Part shown: in pieces, positions 1 to 7,771 of the stretch
Layout: every line of letters begins with the position of its first letter
How positions within the stretch are numbered: the stretch's first letter is position 1
Assembly: GCA_034423575.1 (NCBI GenBank)
Contig: DAOUIF010000006.1
Location: 1-64,000 of the forward strand
Direction: 5' to 3'
DNA length: 64,000 bases
Source: Bin87 sp034423575
GTDB lineage: Bacteria > Chloroflexota > Dehalococcoidia > Lucifugimonadales > UBA3495
The notes under the pieces: generated by a model
Database searches by the model: none
Seen by the model: the letters and a program-made list of their open reading frames with translations, nothing else
What the model was told of the DNA's origin: nothing
Position numbers and translations under genes: made by a program

Positions 1-2
1 GG

Positions 3-125
3 CGCGGCTTTGAGGCGCATCTGGCCTACCTGATGATGGCCTTCAACCTCCTGGTGCAGTGGAACGGACTGGAACCCGACGCAACCGGGCGCATCCACCG
101 CTCCATTGCTCAATTCGTCCTCTGA
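3..125 (+). CDS. C-terminal fragment of a transposase-like protein (5' end outside window)
   Basis: The frame is open from the window edge to a TGA at 123-125 and encodes about 40 residues (RGFEAHLAYLMMAFNLLVQW, then a tail ending IAQFVL). The tail resembles the C-termini of some DDE transposases common in cyanobacteria and Chloroflexota, which end in a hydrophobic NxLVQW helix and a SIAxFxL terminus; this is a match from memory. The convergent lipoprotein gene begins only 7 bases beyond its stop. No terminal inverted repeat could be identified downstream. Confidence 0.45.
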   Translation, partial: RGFEAHLAYLMMAFNLLVQWNGLEPDATGRIHRSIAQFVL

Positions 126-131
126 CACCAA

Positions 132-776
132 CTAGCACCAATGGTTCCGCAACCACCAGGTTTCCCGTTGAGCATCGCCATCGTCAAACCGAACATCAAT
201 TGAATGGCCAATCGCATAAATTTCACCGGAGTCGCGCGTCAGTTCTGTGCCCTGCGCCAAAACTGACTTATCGCCCCAATTCACTTGTACCCAAGTGTAG
301 CCATCCGGACGGCAATTCAGACTCAGGCGAACGGTGCGGGCCTCGTTGCTGCGCACGAAAACCTCGTAATAGGTTTCGTCGGAGCGATTTTGCCACTCAT
401 CTTGCTGCCACTTGCCGAATGGGTTGAGCGTCGGCGTGGGCCGGGGCGTGTTGGTCGGGCGCGGGGTATTGGTTGGCCTGGGAGTATTGGTTGGCGCCGG
501 GGTGGGCGTCGGTGTCGCGTACGGCGTGTAGGTTGGGAGTGGAGTGTACGTTGGCAACAGCGTGTATGTCGGCAGCGAAGCCGGGGCGACGGTCGGCGCC
601 GGCGTATCGGTAGGGATCGTCTGCATCGTGGCCGTTGGGGTAGAGACTGCGACTGCCGGCGTTGGAGTAGCAAGTTGCGTCAGAGTTGGAGTGGGTATGG
701 CTTCTGTAGCGCAGCCGAGGGCCAATACGATGATGCCAAAAGCAGCGGCGAGTCTGGTGAATAGGACGTCGCCCAT
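132..776 (-). CDS. Pro/Thr-rich lipoprotein, function unknown
   Basis: A 214-residue predicted lipoprotein. Residues 1-22 form a signal peptide ending in a lipobox (LALGC, lipidated Cys22). Residues 25-120 are a low-complexity linker dominated by TPTP and PTNTPRP repeats, and the last 95 residues form a compact Trp/Asp-rich domain (WQQDEWQNRS, YTWVQVNWGDK, TWWLRNHWC). The linker is typical of Chloroflexota surface lipoproteins and probably holds the C-terminal domain away from the membrane. I do not recognise the C-terminal domain; it could be a small beta-sandwich. Upstream, 818-849 may hold its promoter. Confidence 0.75.
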   Translation of the reverse strand: MGDVLFTRLAAAFGIIVLALGCATEAIPTPTLTQLATPTPAVAVSTPTATMQTIPTDTPAPTVAPASLPTYTLLPTYTPLPTYTPYATPTPTPAPTNTPRPTNTPRPTNTPRPTPTLNPFGKWQQDEWQNRSDETYYEVFVRSNEARTVRLSLNCRPDGYTWVQVNWGDKSVLAQGTELTRDSGEIYAIGHSIDVRFDDGDAQRETWWLRNHWC

Positions 777-817
777 AGTATATCTCTACGCGCCGGATGG
801 GTTTGCCAATAGGCCAG

Positions 818-849
818 AGTATAATGCTGACGCTGCTCAAGTTAGTCAA
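818..849. promoter_or_regulatory. Possible divergent promoter region
   Basis: The gap between the divergent lipoprotein and Uma2 genes has a perfect plus-strand TATAAT at 820-825 without a convincing -35. On the minus strand TTGACT (849-844) is followed after 17 bases by CATTAT (826-821). Which of these is used cannot be decided from sequence. Confidence 0.25.
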
Positions 850-860
850 GCGAGGCTGTC

Positions 861-1487
861 ATGACCACCGCCAAGCCCAAGCCGCATCGGCATCCGCCGC
901 CATCGTCCCTGGCTGACGGCGACCCCAGACCTCGACTATTCACCAACGCCGAATACCACGCCATGGACGCGGCCGGCGTTTTCGCCCCTGACGAGCGGGT
1001 GCAGCTGGTAGCAGGAGAAATAGTCGCCATGTCGCCCATGGGAAGTCGTCATGCGGCCGGTGTCAGTTTGCTTATCGACGGATTCGCTACGTCGGGCCGT
1101 CTGGCCGGGCGCGCGTTGGCACATGCGCAGCTTCCTGTAGTCATCCCGGACTTCTCGGAACCGGAACCGGATTTCATGCTGCTGGTCCGCCGTGACGACC
1201 GCTATGCGCTGGGCCATCCGCATCCTGAAGACGTCCTGCTGCTGGTGGAGGTGGCAGATTCCACTTTGGCCTATGACCGCCGGGTCAAAATGCCGCTGTA
1301 CGCCGTTGCCGGCATACCCGAGTCGTGGCTGCTGAACCTGCGAGACGACGTAATCGAGGCCCACGCCGACCCCTCTCCTGACGGGTATCGGACGATGCGA
1401 CGGTACCGGGCCGGCGACGACATCGCGCCGGCGGCGTTCCCGGATCTGGTCATAGCGGTGTCGCAACTGATACCGGCGCGCTCATAG
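861..1487 (+). CDS. Uma2-family restriction-endonuclease-fold protein (1 of 3)
   Basis: A 208-residue Uma2 (DUF820) protein with a PD-(D/E)XK nuclease fold. The family signature is visible: E/D-rich EPEPDFMLL, then LLLVEVADSTLAYDR, then KMPLYAVAGIPESWLLNL, which supply the acidic metal ligands, the E-x-V and the catalytic-type Lys. Uma2 proteins are very numerous in Cyanobacteria and Chloroflexota and their biological role is not settled. Two divergent relatives lie at 7.0 and 32.1 kb. The N-terminal 25 residues are Pro/His-rich and probably disordered. Confidence 0.85.
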   Translation: MTTAKPKPHRHPPPSSLADGDPRPRLFTNAEYHAMDAAGVFAPDERVQLVAGEIVAMSPMGSRHAAGVSLLIDGFATSGRLAGRALAHAQLPVVIPDFSEPEPDFMLLVRRDDRYALGHPHPEDVLLLVEVADSTLAYDRRVKMPLYAVAGIPESWLLNLRDDVIEAHADPSPDGYRTMRRYRAGDDIAPAAFPDLVIAVSQLIPARS

Positions 1488-1500
1488 GGGCAACAACGTA

Positions 1501-1530
1501 GAGGGCAGCCTGCCAATGCAGGCCGCCCTC
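1501..1530. terminator. Hairpin between convergent genes
   Basis: Two 13-base arms with one mismatch (GAGGGCAGCCTGC and its partner GCAGGCCGCCCTC) around a CAAT loop lie between the convergent Uma2 and NHL genes. It may act as a terminator for both directions, but no U-tract follows on either strand. Confidence 0.45.
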
Positions 1531-1562
1531 TGCGTGATCCTCGCCACGGCAGACGCCGGGAT

Positions 1563-2510
1563 CTATGCCTTGGCGTACTTGGAGAAGCTGCGGAGTTCGC
1601 GCGGCGGGTCCATGTGGCTGCCGCGGATGGTGTAGGACACCTCGGACACGTACACCGCGCCGGTGCTGTCCACGGCGATCCCGTGGGGCGCGATGAACTG
1701 GCCGGGGCCCTCGCCCTCTTCCGGAGCGCCGAACACGCAGACACGGTTGCCGGCCGTGTCGTAGATGGTTACCCGGTGGCCCAGGCCCGGCGCATCGTCC
1801 ACGCCGCCCATGCCGTTGAGCTCGCCGACGTAGATATGGCCACCCCAGTACACCATGGCGTCCGGCCGGTGGATGTTGCTCCACATCTCCAGGTAGTTGC
1901 CGTCGGTGTCGAACAGCTGGATGCGGTGGCACTCGCGGTCCACCACGTACACCCGCTCGTCCTCGTCGAAGGCGATGTTGTGCGGGCGGATGAACTGGCC
2001 GGCGTCGATGCCCGGCTCGCCCCAGGAGAACTTGTACTCACCCTCGGCGGTGTACACGTGGATCCGGGAGTTGCCGTACCCGTCGGAGACATAGATGTCG
2101 CCGTTGCTGGGGCGGATGGCCGCCGAGGTGGGCCGATTGAAGGGCTGGCCGCTCCAGCGGGGAGCGGGATGGTTCTTCTCACCGATCTCCATCAGCTTTT
2201 CGCCGGTGACGCTGAACTTCTGGATGGTGTGAATGCCGTCGTCGGCGGCCAGCAGCGTGTCGTCGGCGGCGCTGTAATAGAGGCCGTGGGTACGGTTCTC
2301 GCTGAAGTGACCCTGGCCGAAGGACCGCTCAAAGTTGCCGTCCTTGTCGAAGACCATGATGGGGTGCTCGCCGCGGGTCAGGATGAACACGCGGTCGTCG
2401 CCGTCGACCGCGACGCCGGGGCACTCCAGCAGGCGCATGCCGTCCGGCAGCTTCAGCCAGTCCTCGACGAACGTGTACTGGAAATCTCCCTGGCCATAAG
2501 TTTCAGGCAT
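1563..2510 (-). CDS. NHL-repeat six-bladed beta-propeller protein
   Basis: A 315-residue protein built from NHL-type blades. Recurring units read FDxDGNFERSFGQGHF, IHVYTAEGEYKFSWGEPG, IQLFDTDGNYLEMWSN and ITIYDTAGNRVCVFG, separated by the PHGIAVD-type strands (PHNIAFDEDERVYVVDREC, PHGIAVDSTGAVYVSE). The layout resembles the propellers annotated as peptidyl-alpha-hydroxyglycine lyase-like. There is no signal peptide, so a cytoplasmic location is likely. NHL propellers may bind ligands or catalyse lyase reactions; the substrate cannot be told. A GGGAGAGAAT stretch just before the ATG supplies a ribosome-binding site. Confidence 0.8.
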   Translation of the reverse strand: MPETYGQGDFQYTFVEDWLKLPDGMRLLECPGVAVDGDDRVFILTRGEHPIMVFDKDGNFERSFGQGHFSENRTHGLYYSAADDTLLAADDGIHTIQKFSVTGEKLMEIGEKNHPAPRWSGQPFNRPTSAAIRPSNGDIYVSDGYGNSRIHVYTAEGEYKFSWGEPGIDAGQFIRPHNIAFDEDERVYVVDRECHRIQLFDTDGNYLEMWSNIHRPDAMVYWGGHIYVGELNGMGGVDDAPGLGHRVTIYDTAGNRVCVFGAPEEGEGPGQFIAPHGIAVDSTGAVYVSEVSYTIRGSHMDPPRELRSFSKYAKA

Positions 2511-2576
2511 AATTCTCTCCCTTGCAGATGTGCTGGTTGCGTTTCAAGGTTCGCCCTATCTTACTTGCCAGCGGCG

Positions 2577-3353
2577 CTACTGGGCAATACACCCACCGTC
2601 GATGACCAGTTCGGCTCCCGTCACAAAGGACGCTTCGTCAGACGCCAGGTAGAGCACCCCGTAGGCCACCTCGATGGGATGCGCCCGCCGGCCCAGGGGC
2701 ACCAACGCCAGCCGCTGCGCCGCGACCTCCGGATCCGCGTAGGTCGACGCGCTCATCGGCGTCATGATCGGCCCCGGGTGCACGGAGTTTGCGCGGATAC
2801 CCTCCCGGGCATGCTGCACCGCCGTGGCCTTGGTGAACAGGCGGACCGCCCCCTTTGACGCGTTGTAGGGATGCGAACGGGACCAGGCGCCGGTCATCCC
2901 CGCGATGGAGGAGATGTTGATGATCGACCCGCCGCCGGCCCGACGCATGGCGGGTATGGCCGCTTTCGTACCCAGGAACACGCCCTTGGAGTTGATGTCC
3001 ATCACGCGGTCCCACTGCTCGACGCTGGTGTCTTCCAGAGAGATATTGCGGGCGCCGCCCTCGACGGAGATACTGATGCCGGCATTGTTCACCAGCGCGT
3101 CGAGCTTGCCGTAGCGTTCCTCGGCCATGGCGACGATGGCTTGCCAATCTTCCTCGCTGGTCACCTCCAGGTGCGCGTAGGCCACGCCCAGACCTTCAGC
3201 CCGGCAGTCGGCCTCAACCTGCTGGCCAAGTTCGTCCAGGATGTCGCCAAAGACGACCCGCGCGCCCTCCCGGGCAAACAATCTGACTTCCTCTGCGCCC
3301 ATGCCGCGGGCGCCCCCGCTGATAATGGCTACCTTCCCATCCATTCGGCCCAT
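2577..3353 (-). CDS. Short-chain dehydrogenase/reductase (classical SDR)
   Basis: A 258-residue classical SDR, NAD(P)-dependent. The Rossmann glycine motif is ISGGARGMGAEEVRLF near residue 12. Asp37 region (VFGDILD) suggests NAD preference. The NNAGIS motif, catalytic Ser in IINISSIAGMTG and the YNASKGAVR Tyr/Lys pair are all present, and the PGPIMTPM segment follows. The C-terminus LVIDGGCIAQ is typical of the 3-oxoacyl reductase/glucose dehydrogenase-like subfamily. Substrate is unknown. It is followed by the NHL protein in the same direction with about 66 bases between them, so co-transcription is possible. Confidence 0.88.
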   Translation of the reverse strand: MGRMDGKVAIISGGARGMGAEEVRLFAREGARVVFGDILDELGQQVEADCRAEGLGVAYAHLEVTSEEDWQAIVAMAEERYGKLDALVNNAGISISVEGGARNISLEDTSVEQWDRVMDINSKGVFLGTKAAIPAMRRAGGGSIINISSIAGMTGAWSRSHPYNASKGAVRLFTKATAVQHAREGIRANSVHPGPIMTPMSASTYADPEVAAQRLALVPLGRRAHPIEVAYGVLYLASDEASFVTGAELVIDGGCIAQ

Positions 3354-3525
3354 GTTGCTCTCCCTTCTATACTCGGCGATTTACTTCGCCGGAATGTTTT
3401 CGTCGATGACTGCCTACAGCTTCTTGACTCGGTAGTGTGTCAATTCGGCCCGCATCCTGCAACAACCGCGACAGCGTTGACAACAGTCAGATTGCCGCCG
3501 GATAATCGGCCCGCATCCAGGAGCG

Positions 3526-3935
3526 GTGAAAGTGGAAAACGCTTTGGAAATTGCCATCATCAGCGTTTTGGGCGGTATCGCCGCCGCACTGATTGCCGTC
3601 GGGGGCGCCGGTTTTTTTGGCTGGCCAGCAGGATTGACCGGCTCACCGAGCAGAACAACGCAACCCACAACGAGCTCAGCGAGAAAATCGACCAATCCCA
3701 CAACGAGTTGAACGAACAAATTGATCAAAAACATCAGGAGTTGAACGAAAAAATCGATCAGTTGCGCGAGGATATGATGCAACAGATGGCGCAGATGAAA
3801 ACCGAAATCATCAACGCGCTGGTCAATCATTCTCACCCCGAGCCCGGCGGCCCACCCGTATTCGCCGCGCCGCCTCCGATCATTCCGCCCGACCCCACAG
3901 CACGGGAGACGGAAGCCACTCCCGCGGACGACTGA
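3526..3935 (+). CDS. Membrane-anchored coiled-coil protein, frame split at a T7 run
   Basis: Two overlapping frames join into one sensible protein of about 137 residues. The ATG at 3526 encodes a membrane segment (ALEIAIISVLGGIAAALIAV, then GGAGFF) but in that frame runs into Ser/Thr-rich nonsense ending at 3711. Shifting back one base within T7 (3612-3618) continues as WLASRIDRLTEQNN followed by 11-residue coiled-coil repeats (HNELSEKIDQS, HNELNEQIDQK, HQELNEKIDQL) and a Pro-rich tail ending at 3935. Either the gene has lost one T (mutation or sequencing error) or it uses -1 frameshifting. Function is unknown; small single-pass coiled-coil proteins of this kind are common hypothetical proteins. 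Confidence 0.65.
3612..3618 (+). other. Slippery heptamer T TTT TTT inside the coiled-coil gene
   Basis: In the frame set by the ATG at 3526 the run reads GGT TTT TTT GGC, so T TTT TTT sits in the register of a canonical X XXY YYZ -1 slippery site. A -1 shift here leads directly into the coiled-coil frame. No clear downstream stimulator hairpin was verified. Confidence 0.5.
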
Positions 3936-3937
3936 AT

Positions 3938-4315
3938 CTACGCCGCGCTGTTGTCGTCCATGAACATACCCACCACGTTGCCCTCGGTATCGCGGAAGTT
4001 GGCGAACCAGCCGACGCCTGGAATGACGGACCGCGGCGTTACGATCTCGCAACCCGCCGCCGTCACTTTGGCAACGTAAGCGTCCAGGTCATCCACCCCG
4101 ATGATGACCAAGGCGCCGCCTCCGTTCCACGCCGACGCGCGGGCGATAAGCGCTCCGCCGATCCCATAGGACTCGTCGTCCCCGCCCGTCTGTTGCAGGT
4201 AGTATTCCTCGGGGCCGTCCCACTTGCTGGACTGCCAACCGAACACGTCGGCATAGAACTTGTTGGCGCGGTCGGCATCGTCAAAGGGCAGTTCAAAGTG
4301 CACGATCTTGGGCAT
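3938..4315 (-). CDS. VOC-family (glyoxalase/bleomycin resistance-like) protein
   Basis: A 125-residue vicinal-oxygen-chelate domain protein. The first beta-alpha module reads IVHFELPFDDADRANKFYAD, then VFGW, and the second ends GWFANFRDTEGNVVGMFMDD. His6 and Glu8 of the first strand and Glu111 region (TEGN) fit the usual metal-ligand positions. Homologues include small YdeM/CFP30-like proteins of unknown substrate. A GGAGGAACC site precedes the ATG. The gene ends 2 bases from the end of the convergent coiled-coil gene. Confidence 0.8.
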   Translation of the reverse strand: MPKIVHFELPFDDADRANKFYADVFGWQSSKWDGPEEYYLQQTGGDDESYGIGGALIARASAWNGGGALVIIGVDDLDAYVAKVTAAGCEIVTPRSVIPGVGWFANFRDTEGNVVGMFMDDNSAA

Positions 4316-4336
4316 GGTTCCTCCGCAGGTGGATTT

Positions 4337-4900
4337 TCATCTTTCAATGCCGGCGAGATGCAAGCCAAGCCGCCACTCCTCCTCCGGCAGTGCATACAAT
4401 AGTGTATCCCACCACCGGCCCTTGAAAAATTCGTTGCTTCGCAGCCTTCCTTCTTTCAGGAATCCGAGCCGTTCCAACACCCGGGCCGATGCCACGTTGT
4501 CGGCGATGCACCAGGACGAAATGCGTCGCAGGCCCAGTTCACCGAACCCGAAATCGACCATGGCCCGGGCTGCCTCTGTAGCGTAGCCGTTCCCCCAGCA
4601 TTGGGGAGACAGCTCGTACCCCAGATCTGCCTCCCAATCGTTATCGGGCTTGCGACGGATGCCGCAGTTGCCGATCAGGCGGCCATCCTCGCGCAGGACA
4701 ATTGCCAGCTGGAACCGCCACCTCGGTTGCTCCGCCCGCCACCCACGGAACATTTCAACGAAATCACGGACATCCGCTTCGCTGCGTTCTTCCCACGGAT
4801 AGAACCTAAGATAAAGCGGGTCGCGCTGGTAATCCAGCACGGCCCGCCAGTCATCTGCTCCGAACTCCCGCAGGACCAGTCGCTCGGTGGTGATTTGCAT
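4337..4900 (-). CDS. GNAT-family N-acetyltransferase (RimJ/RimL-like)
   Basis: A 187-residue GNAT protein of the Acetyltransf_3 type. It opens with ITTERLVLREFGADDW, typical of RimJ/RimL-like enzymes, and has the acetyl-CoA-binding stretch around GYELSPQCWGNGYATEAARA followed by RISSWCIADNVASARVLERL and GFLKEGRLRSNEFFKGRW. It should transfer an acetyl group to an amine, possibly a protein N-terminus or an antibiotic; the acceptor is not predictable. It lies in the same direction as the GMC gene upstream and the VOC gene downstream. Confidence 0.87.
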   Translation of the reverse strand: MQITTERLVLREFGADDWRAVLDYQRDPLYLRFYPWEERSEADVRDFVEMFRGWRAEQPRWRFQLAIVLREDGRLIGNCGIRRKPDNDWEADLGYELSPQCWGNGYATEAARAMVDFGFGELGLRRISSWCIADNVASARVLERLGFLKEGRLRSNEFFKGRWWDTLLYALPEEEWRLGLHLAGIER

Positions 4901-4911
4901 GCGTGTTGCGG

Positions 4912-6507
4912 CTAGGAGATAGCGGAAGATCCCTCTCCCTTCAGGTAGTCGGCGGTGCGCAGCGCCAGCGCCTGTATCGTCGTGGTCGGGTTGATGCAGG
5001 CCCCGGTGGTGAAGATGCTGCCGTCTATAATGAACAGGTTGGGCACGTCGTGGGCGCGACCCCAGCGGTCCACGACCGAACGATCGGGATCAGATCCCAT
5101 GCGCGCCGTGCCCAGCAGGTGCCAGCCGGCGTTGCGGCGCAACCGAGAGGAAACAACCTTCTTCGCGCCGGCCGCCTCCAGCACCTCGGTGGCGCGGGCG
5201 ACCCCGTGGTCCAGCATGGCCCAGGTGTTGTCGCTGACCGTGTAATCGATCTTGGGCGCCGGGATGCCGTGGCGGTCGGTGAGCGTCGGGTCCAGGGTGA
5301 CCGTGTTGTGCTCTTCGGGAAGGTCCTCGGTCATGATGACGATTCCCATCTGATGCCGGAACCGCTCCGCGAAGTCACGGTGGTGTCCTTCGCCCCATTC
5401 CACCTGCTGGCCGACCAGGCCGCCCAGCGCGATCTGCAACGGAGCGCCGCCAACGTTGGAGATCTGCATATCGTAGCCGCGCACGAACCCGCGCCGCACG
5501 TCGGTCTCGTAGAACTCCTGGCTCAGCATGGAGGAGCCACGCGGTCCGTCGTCCGGCCCCATGTCCTCGTCGAACAGACCCAAGACGTAGCCGCAGGGAT
5601 GGTGCATCAGGTTGCGCCCCACCTGCCCGCTGCTGTTGGCCAAGCCGTCAGGGAACAGCGAGCTTTTTGAGTTCAGCAACAGCCGAGAGGTGCCGATACC
5701 GTTGCACGCCAGCACCACGACTTTTGCGTACTGCGCTTGCAGGTCGCCATTACGGTCATAGTAGGCTGCGCCGGTGGCTCGCCCGCCAGCGTCCACCAGG
5801 ATCTCCCGCACCCGGGCATGGGTAATCAGGCGCGCTCCCTGCTTGAGCGCGCTGGGCCAGAAGATGATGTCGCTGCTGGACGGCGAGCGCAGGTACTCGC
5901 CCACGTCCGGCTGACGGCCGTCATAGACCGTCGAGGCGACCGCGTTGTCTGACGACCACCAGTGCCAGCCCAATTGGTTGAAGGCTCGCGCCAGCTTTTC
6001 GCCGCCCGGGCCGATGGGCAGCGGAGGCGTGGGTCGCGCGGGCTTGGGCGGATAGGCCGGGTCTCCCTGCAATCCGCTGACGCCGTGGGCGCGATCGTTC
6101 TGGTCGTAGTACGGCTCCAGCTCGAAGTAGTCCATGGGCCAGTCGTCGGCCACGCCATCAAGCGACTTCAACCGGAAGTCCGACGGATGGAACCGAGGGA
6201 AGTGGGAACCCCAGTGGATGGTGCTGCCGCCCACCGCGTTGTACATGTAAGGCGCGATGGGGGTATCGTCCTCGTTGACCGGATAGTCCTCCGGCAACCC
6301 GCGGAAGTTGGGGTTGGGATGGAAGTCGGTCTGCCAGCGCAGTTGCGCCTGGGGTTCGTTCACCGGAAAGGCGTTCAGCGGCACCCAGCCGCCCTGCTCC
6401 AGGCACACCACCTTGACCCCGGCCTGGGTCAGGCTCCAGGTGAATGCCCCACCGGAAGCGCCGGCCCCGATGACCAGAACATCGGCGATATCATGCTTGC
6501 TGCCCAT
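4912..6507 (-). CDS. GMC-family FAD-dependent oxidoreductase
   Basis: A 531-residue glucose-methanol-choline oxidoreductase. The N-terminal Rossmann motif is VLVIGAGASGGAFTWSLTQA (residues 10-29) followed by the acidic LEQGGW. A second GMC feature is the NAVGGSTIHWGS flavin-contact segment. The C-terminal GMC domain has HLLGTARMGSDP (active-site His region) and the NPTTTIQALALRTADYL helix, preceded by NLFIIDGSIFTTGACI. Such enzymes oxidise alcohols or sugars; subfamily features resemble sugar/alcohol dehydrogenases common in SAR202. No signal peptide is seen. Ends 11 bases before the GNAT gene start, so the pair may be co-transcribed. Confidence 0.88.
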   Translation of the reverse strand: MGSKHDIADVLVIGAGASGGAFTWSLTQAGVKVVCLEQGGWVPLNAFPVNEPQAQLRWQTDFHPNPNFRGLPEDYPVNEDDTPIAPYMYNAVGGSTIHWGSHFPRFHPSDFRLKSLDGVADDWPMDYFELEPYYDQNDRAHGVSGLQGDPAYPPKPARPTPPLPIGPGGEKLARAFNQLGWHWWSSDNAVASTVYDGRQPDVGEYLRSPSSSDIIFWPSALKQGARLITHARVREILVDAGGRATGAAYYDRNGDLQAQYAKVVVLACNGIGTSRLLLNSKSSLFPDGLANSSGQVGRNLMHHPCGYVLGLFDEDMGPDDGPRGSSMLSQEFYETDVRRGFVRGYDMQISNVGGAPLQIALGGLVGQQVEWGEGHHRDFAERFRHQMGIVIMTEDLPEEHNTVTLDPTLTDRHGIPAPKIDYTVSDNTWAMLDHGVARATEVLEAAGAKKVVSSRLRRNAGWHLLGTARMGSDPDRSVVDRWGRAHDVPNLFIIDGSIFTTGACINPTTTIQALALRTADYLKGEGSSAIS

Positions 6508-6576
6508 GAGTTTTGCTCCTAGGTGATCATATGGTTGGCAAATCAGGCAAGTAAACCCTTCGCCTCACGCGCCAAC

Positions 6577-6999
6577 TCATGCGCGAACTCGGCGATTGAC
6601 TCGCGACAGTATTTTCCAAATTTCGTTGAGGTGATCGGCGATCTGTTTCGTCTCTTCGACGGTGAGACTAGAAGCGTATTGGCGGACCACTCTAACAATT
6701 TGTTTCAAGTTGCGGCGAAATTGTCGGGACTGTCCACGGAATCGCTTGCGGCGCGGTTCATGGAACTCCGGCGTTGGCTCCAGTAAGTCCGCAGAAGGCA
6801 GCATTAACACGGCGGGCGGATGCGCATCATCCCGATTCCGCATTGCCGCACTTTTTAGAATATCTACTATCGCCAGCAGGTGGTCTTTGATGTGTTTACG
6901 CTCCTGAGGAGTGGACTCCGCATATAGACGTGCCAAGTGGTGCAGTACCTTGGCAGCCCATATTGCGATCGGGGCATATCTCAAGGCCGTCGTTACCAT
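6577..6999 (-). CDS. Hypothetical helical protein with an internal repeat
   Basis: A 140-residue protein I do not recognise. It is predicted all-helical and basic, and carries a duplicated unit: ERKHIKDHLLAIVDILKSA in the first half and ETKQIADHLNEIWKILSRV in the second. It starts 2 bases downstream of the stop of the Uma2 gene at 7002-7733, so the two are almost certainly one transcription unit. That pairing suggests, but does not show, a functional partnership such as an inhibitor or helper of the nuclease-fold protein. Confidence 0.6.
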   Translation of the reverse strand: MVTTALRYAPIAIWAAKVLHHLARLYAESTPQERKHIKDHLLAIVDILKSAAMRNRDDAHPPAVLMLPSADLLEPTPEFHEPRRKRFRGQSRQFRRNLKQIVRVVRQYASSLTVEETKQIADHLNEIWKILSRVNRRVRA

Positions 7000-7001
7000 G
7001 C

Positions 7002-7733
7002 CTAACGCCCCGACTCTGCCTCGAGTTGACGGATGCGCTCCAACGCCGCGTCCCGTGCCGCTTGCGCCTCAGCCAGTGCCGTCTCCAACTGCTGAGGGTC
7101 CATGAGAAATTCGTCGGTGTTCGGGTCGTAGAAGCGAAGATTGCCTTCATCCCAGCATAGGTACAAACCCAATACTTCACTATAACCTGAAGACATCCCG
7201 AACAGCTTGCCAGAGCGGTCCTCGGATACTGGTATGGGTTCGTATCCTCCCTGGACCAATCGATCTCCAGCCAATGGCGCATCGTGATACCTGCCGCCAG
7301 AGTAGTCAAACCGCCAGTATTCACCCACGCCGAAATCGGCGTAATCATCGCGCTTGGTGGTGTAGTCGGCTCTTCCGGTGCTGGGGGAGGCCACCTCCAG
7401 CACAAAGTCCGGAGGCTTGCCCACAACAGCGATCTCATATCCATTGTTCTCGGAGATGGCATCTGGATCGACACCATAGGCGATCAGCAAGTCTGGGTAT
7501 CTCCATCGGGACTGCGGTTGATTTCGGTCGATGCAGAGGTACCCTTCACCGCTGACCAGGACATCGGGCTGATGGGAAAAGTGACGGTAGACGGTATTGC
7601 CGATGGCGGCCCGATTGTAGTGGTTGTACTGTCGCATATCGTGCTTTCTGGGTGGGTCGGGCAGAGGCGGTTTGCGCCATGCTGCACCAGCGTCACCCGG
7701 CTTGACGACGGCTGAGTTTCGGGTCGTCATCAT
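7002..7733 (-). CDS. Uma2-family restriction-endonuclease-fold protein (2 of 3)
   Basis: A Uma2 protein of about 243 residues. The open frame extends to 7967, but the first 78 residues are low-complexity Arg/His/Gly and overlap the thiolase gene, so the start is placed at the MM pair at 7733/7730. Nuclease-fold residues are visible in RYPDLLIAYGVD, DFVLEVASPSTG and TTKRDDYADFGVGEYWRFD. After the core comes FYDPNTDEFLMDPQQL and a short C-terminal coiled coil (AEAQAARDAALERIRQLEAE), a common Uma2 extension. It is paired with the helical protein downstream. Confidence 0.82.
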   Translation of the reverse strand: MMTTRNSAVVKPGDAGAAWRKPPLPDPPRKHDMRQYNHYNRAAIGNTVYRHFSHQPDVLVSGEGYLCIDRNQPQSRWRYPDLLIAYGVDPDAISENNGYEIAVVGKPPDFVLEVASPSTGRADYTTKRDDYADFGVGEYWRFDYSGGRYHDAPLAGDRLVQGGYEPIPVSEDRSGKLFGMSSGYSEVLGLYLCWDEGNLRFYDPNTDEFLMDPQQLETALAEAQAARDAALERIRQLEAESGR

Positions 7734-7771
7734 CAGCCTCTCAGTACGAAACCACTGCCGTTCGCCCCAGC

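Noticed and set aside
419..600. Repetitive PTNTPRP-encoding DNA as a possible CRISPR or tandem-repeat locus
   Set aside because: The repeats are short, in frame and code for the low-complexity linker of a lipoprotein.
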